DNA of 5,922 nt from the NCBI GenBank assembly GCA_964390545.1, contig CAYMJV010000112.1, forward strand, positions 1 to 5,922, in the 5' to 3' direction. Position numbers and translations under genes: made by a program. The DNA comes from CAYMJV01 sp964390545 (lineage in GTDB: Bacteria > Desulfobacterota > BSN033 > UBA1163). Below are positions 5,518 through 5,922 of this stretch, piece by piece; the stretch's first letter is position 1; each line of letters opens with the position of its first letter. The notes under the pieces are model-generated. The model was not told the origin of the DNA. It worked only from the letters and a program-made list of their open reading frames with translations, and ran no database searches.

Positions 5518-5518
5518 C
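5511..5518 (-). repeat. R'-type core site GTTGGGCG at the 5' end of the cassette
   Basis: On the minus strand this reads GTTGGGCG, a match to GTTRRRY with the crossover expected after the G (5518). It is an exact inverted copy of the eight bases at 4750-4757. Similarity continues inward for about ten more bases with several mismatches (TAATAGTG against CAGTAGTA). To the right, no hairpin or R'' box is seen that would complete a second attC. Confidence 0.6.
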
Positions 5519-5522
5519 AATA

Positions 5523-5551
5523 ATTATACTGCAACCAATAATTTGTGCAAA
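5523..5551 (-). promoter_or_regulatory. Possible sigma70 promoter reading into the cassette
   Basis: On the minus strand TTTGCA (5551-5546, four of six to consensus) and a perfect TATAAT (5528-5523) are 17 nt apart. The predicted start near 5516 falls at the cassette boundary, 44 nt before the methyltransferase ATG. The promoter lies in flanking DNA, so it could express a promoterless cassette gene. The surrounding DNA is AT-rich, where such matches arise by chance. Confidence 0.4.
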
Positions 5552-5813
5552 AATATCTCCAAGAGCATTTCCTGTCAATGACAATTCGGGGTTGTCACCA
5601 TTCTATCCGTAAAGCGAATCATTATGGATTTCTTATAGTTTTCTGGCTTTGAGGACATAATAGCGGTTATGAACCTTTTATTCTATTTGAATAATTTGTT
5701 AGAAATGAAATGTTATATTGCGTGAATATTATTCCGTAGGGGTATTATTATCGATGATTCATGCTCAACGCTTTCCGCTTAAAATATTGCATAAATGAGG
5801 TCGCTTGAGGGTT

Positions 5814-5836
5814 GAGGACTTCAGGAAGAACTCACC
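5814..5836 (+). repeat. Short degenerate repeat, partner at 1224-1246
   Basis: GAGGACTTCAGGAAGAA here resembles GATGACTTCGGGAAGGA at 1224 (14 of 17 positions). It lies where composition changes near the right edge, so it may belong to the border of another element. The match is short and may be chance. Confidence 0.2.
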
Positions 5837-5922
5837 ATGACACTTGACAACGTCTGCAAGGTCAAATCCTGACTTTCACAGATAAGGGGATAAGGAGACA
5901 TCACTGAGTGCGGAATCGGAAA

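Larger units (their letters stand above)
5519..5922. other. Right-hand region without a convincing gene
   Basis: Up to about 5760 the DNA is AT-rich, with stops in all frames and a small GACAA/TTGTC hairpin (5580-5596). The last 100 bases are more mixed in composition and contain the repeat-like stretch at 5814-5836 and a purine-rich AAGGAG (5892-5897). A GTG at 5908 lies 10 nt after that AAGGAG and opens a frame to the window edge, so a gene could begin here or just beyond. Five codons are too few to call it. Confidence 0.4.

Noticed and set aside
5837..5872. ATG-started 11-codon frame near the right edge
   Set aside because: It has no ribosome site, is very short and shows no conservation evidence.

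Overview
The window carries a complete three-gene TRAP (tripartite ATP-independent periplasmic) transporter operon on the + strand. It is flanked by two minus-strand genes of very different character and by poorly coding DNA. The signal peptides, Shine-Dalgarno sites and sigma70-type promoter fit a Gram-negative bacterium. The TRAP system and the patchy GC content suggest a proteobacterial-grade organism, possibly Desulfobacterota. That placement is an impression, because no phylogenetic marker is present.

Layout. 1-246 (+) is the 3' end of an unrecognised gene. 247-481 holds two hairpins that probably end transcription from both sides. 482-916 (-) encodes a small secreted protein of unknown function. 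917-1541 has no gene. It holds a strong hairpin (976-1012) and, at 1388-1415, a consensus sigma70 promoter (TTGACA, 16 nt, TATAAT) that should drive the TRAP operon through a leader of about 120 nt. 1542-4513 (+) is dctP-dctQ-dctM: a periplasmic solute receptor, a small 4-TM subunit and a large permease. A perfect 12-bp stem separates dctP from dctQ. A possible 21-codon ORF that overlaps the dctM start as ATGA sits in the 102-nt dctQ-dctM gap. A terminator-like structure follows dctM.

The most notable region is 4700-5518. A very AT-rich gene (4771-5472, -) for a membrane methyltransferase of the isoprenylcysteine carboxyl methyltransferase (ICMT)/PEMT type is packaged like an integron gene cassette. 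GTTGGGCG lies 5' of it. A GC-rich attC-like imperfect hairpin begins with GCCCAAC 14 nt after its stop codon. The hairpin has single extrahelical bases on one arm and a TTC loop, as in known attC sites. No integrase or second attC is visible, and joining the two cassette ends in silico restores a complementary R''/R' pair. The simplest reading is a single cassette inserted away from an integron platform. A plausible sigma70 promoter lies just outside its 5' boundary.

5519-5922 has no convincing gene. It is AT-rich up to about 5760, and its last 100 bases change in character and may lead into a further element or gene.

The TRAP genes would work together as a Na+-coupled (or H+-coupled) high-affinity importer of an organic acid-type substrate. 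Nothing next to them identifies the substrate.
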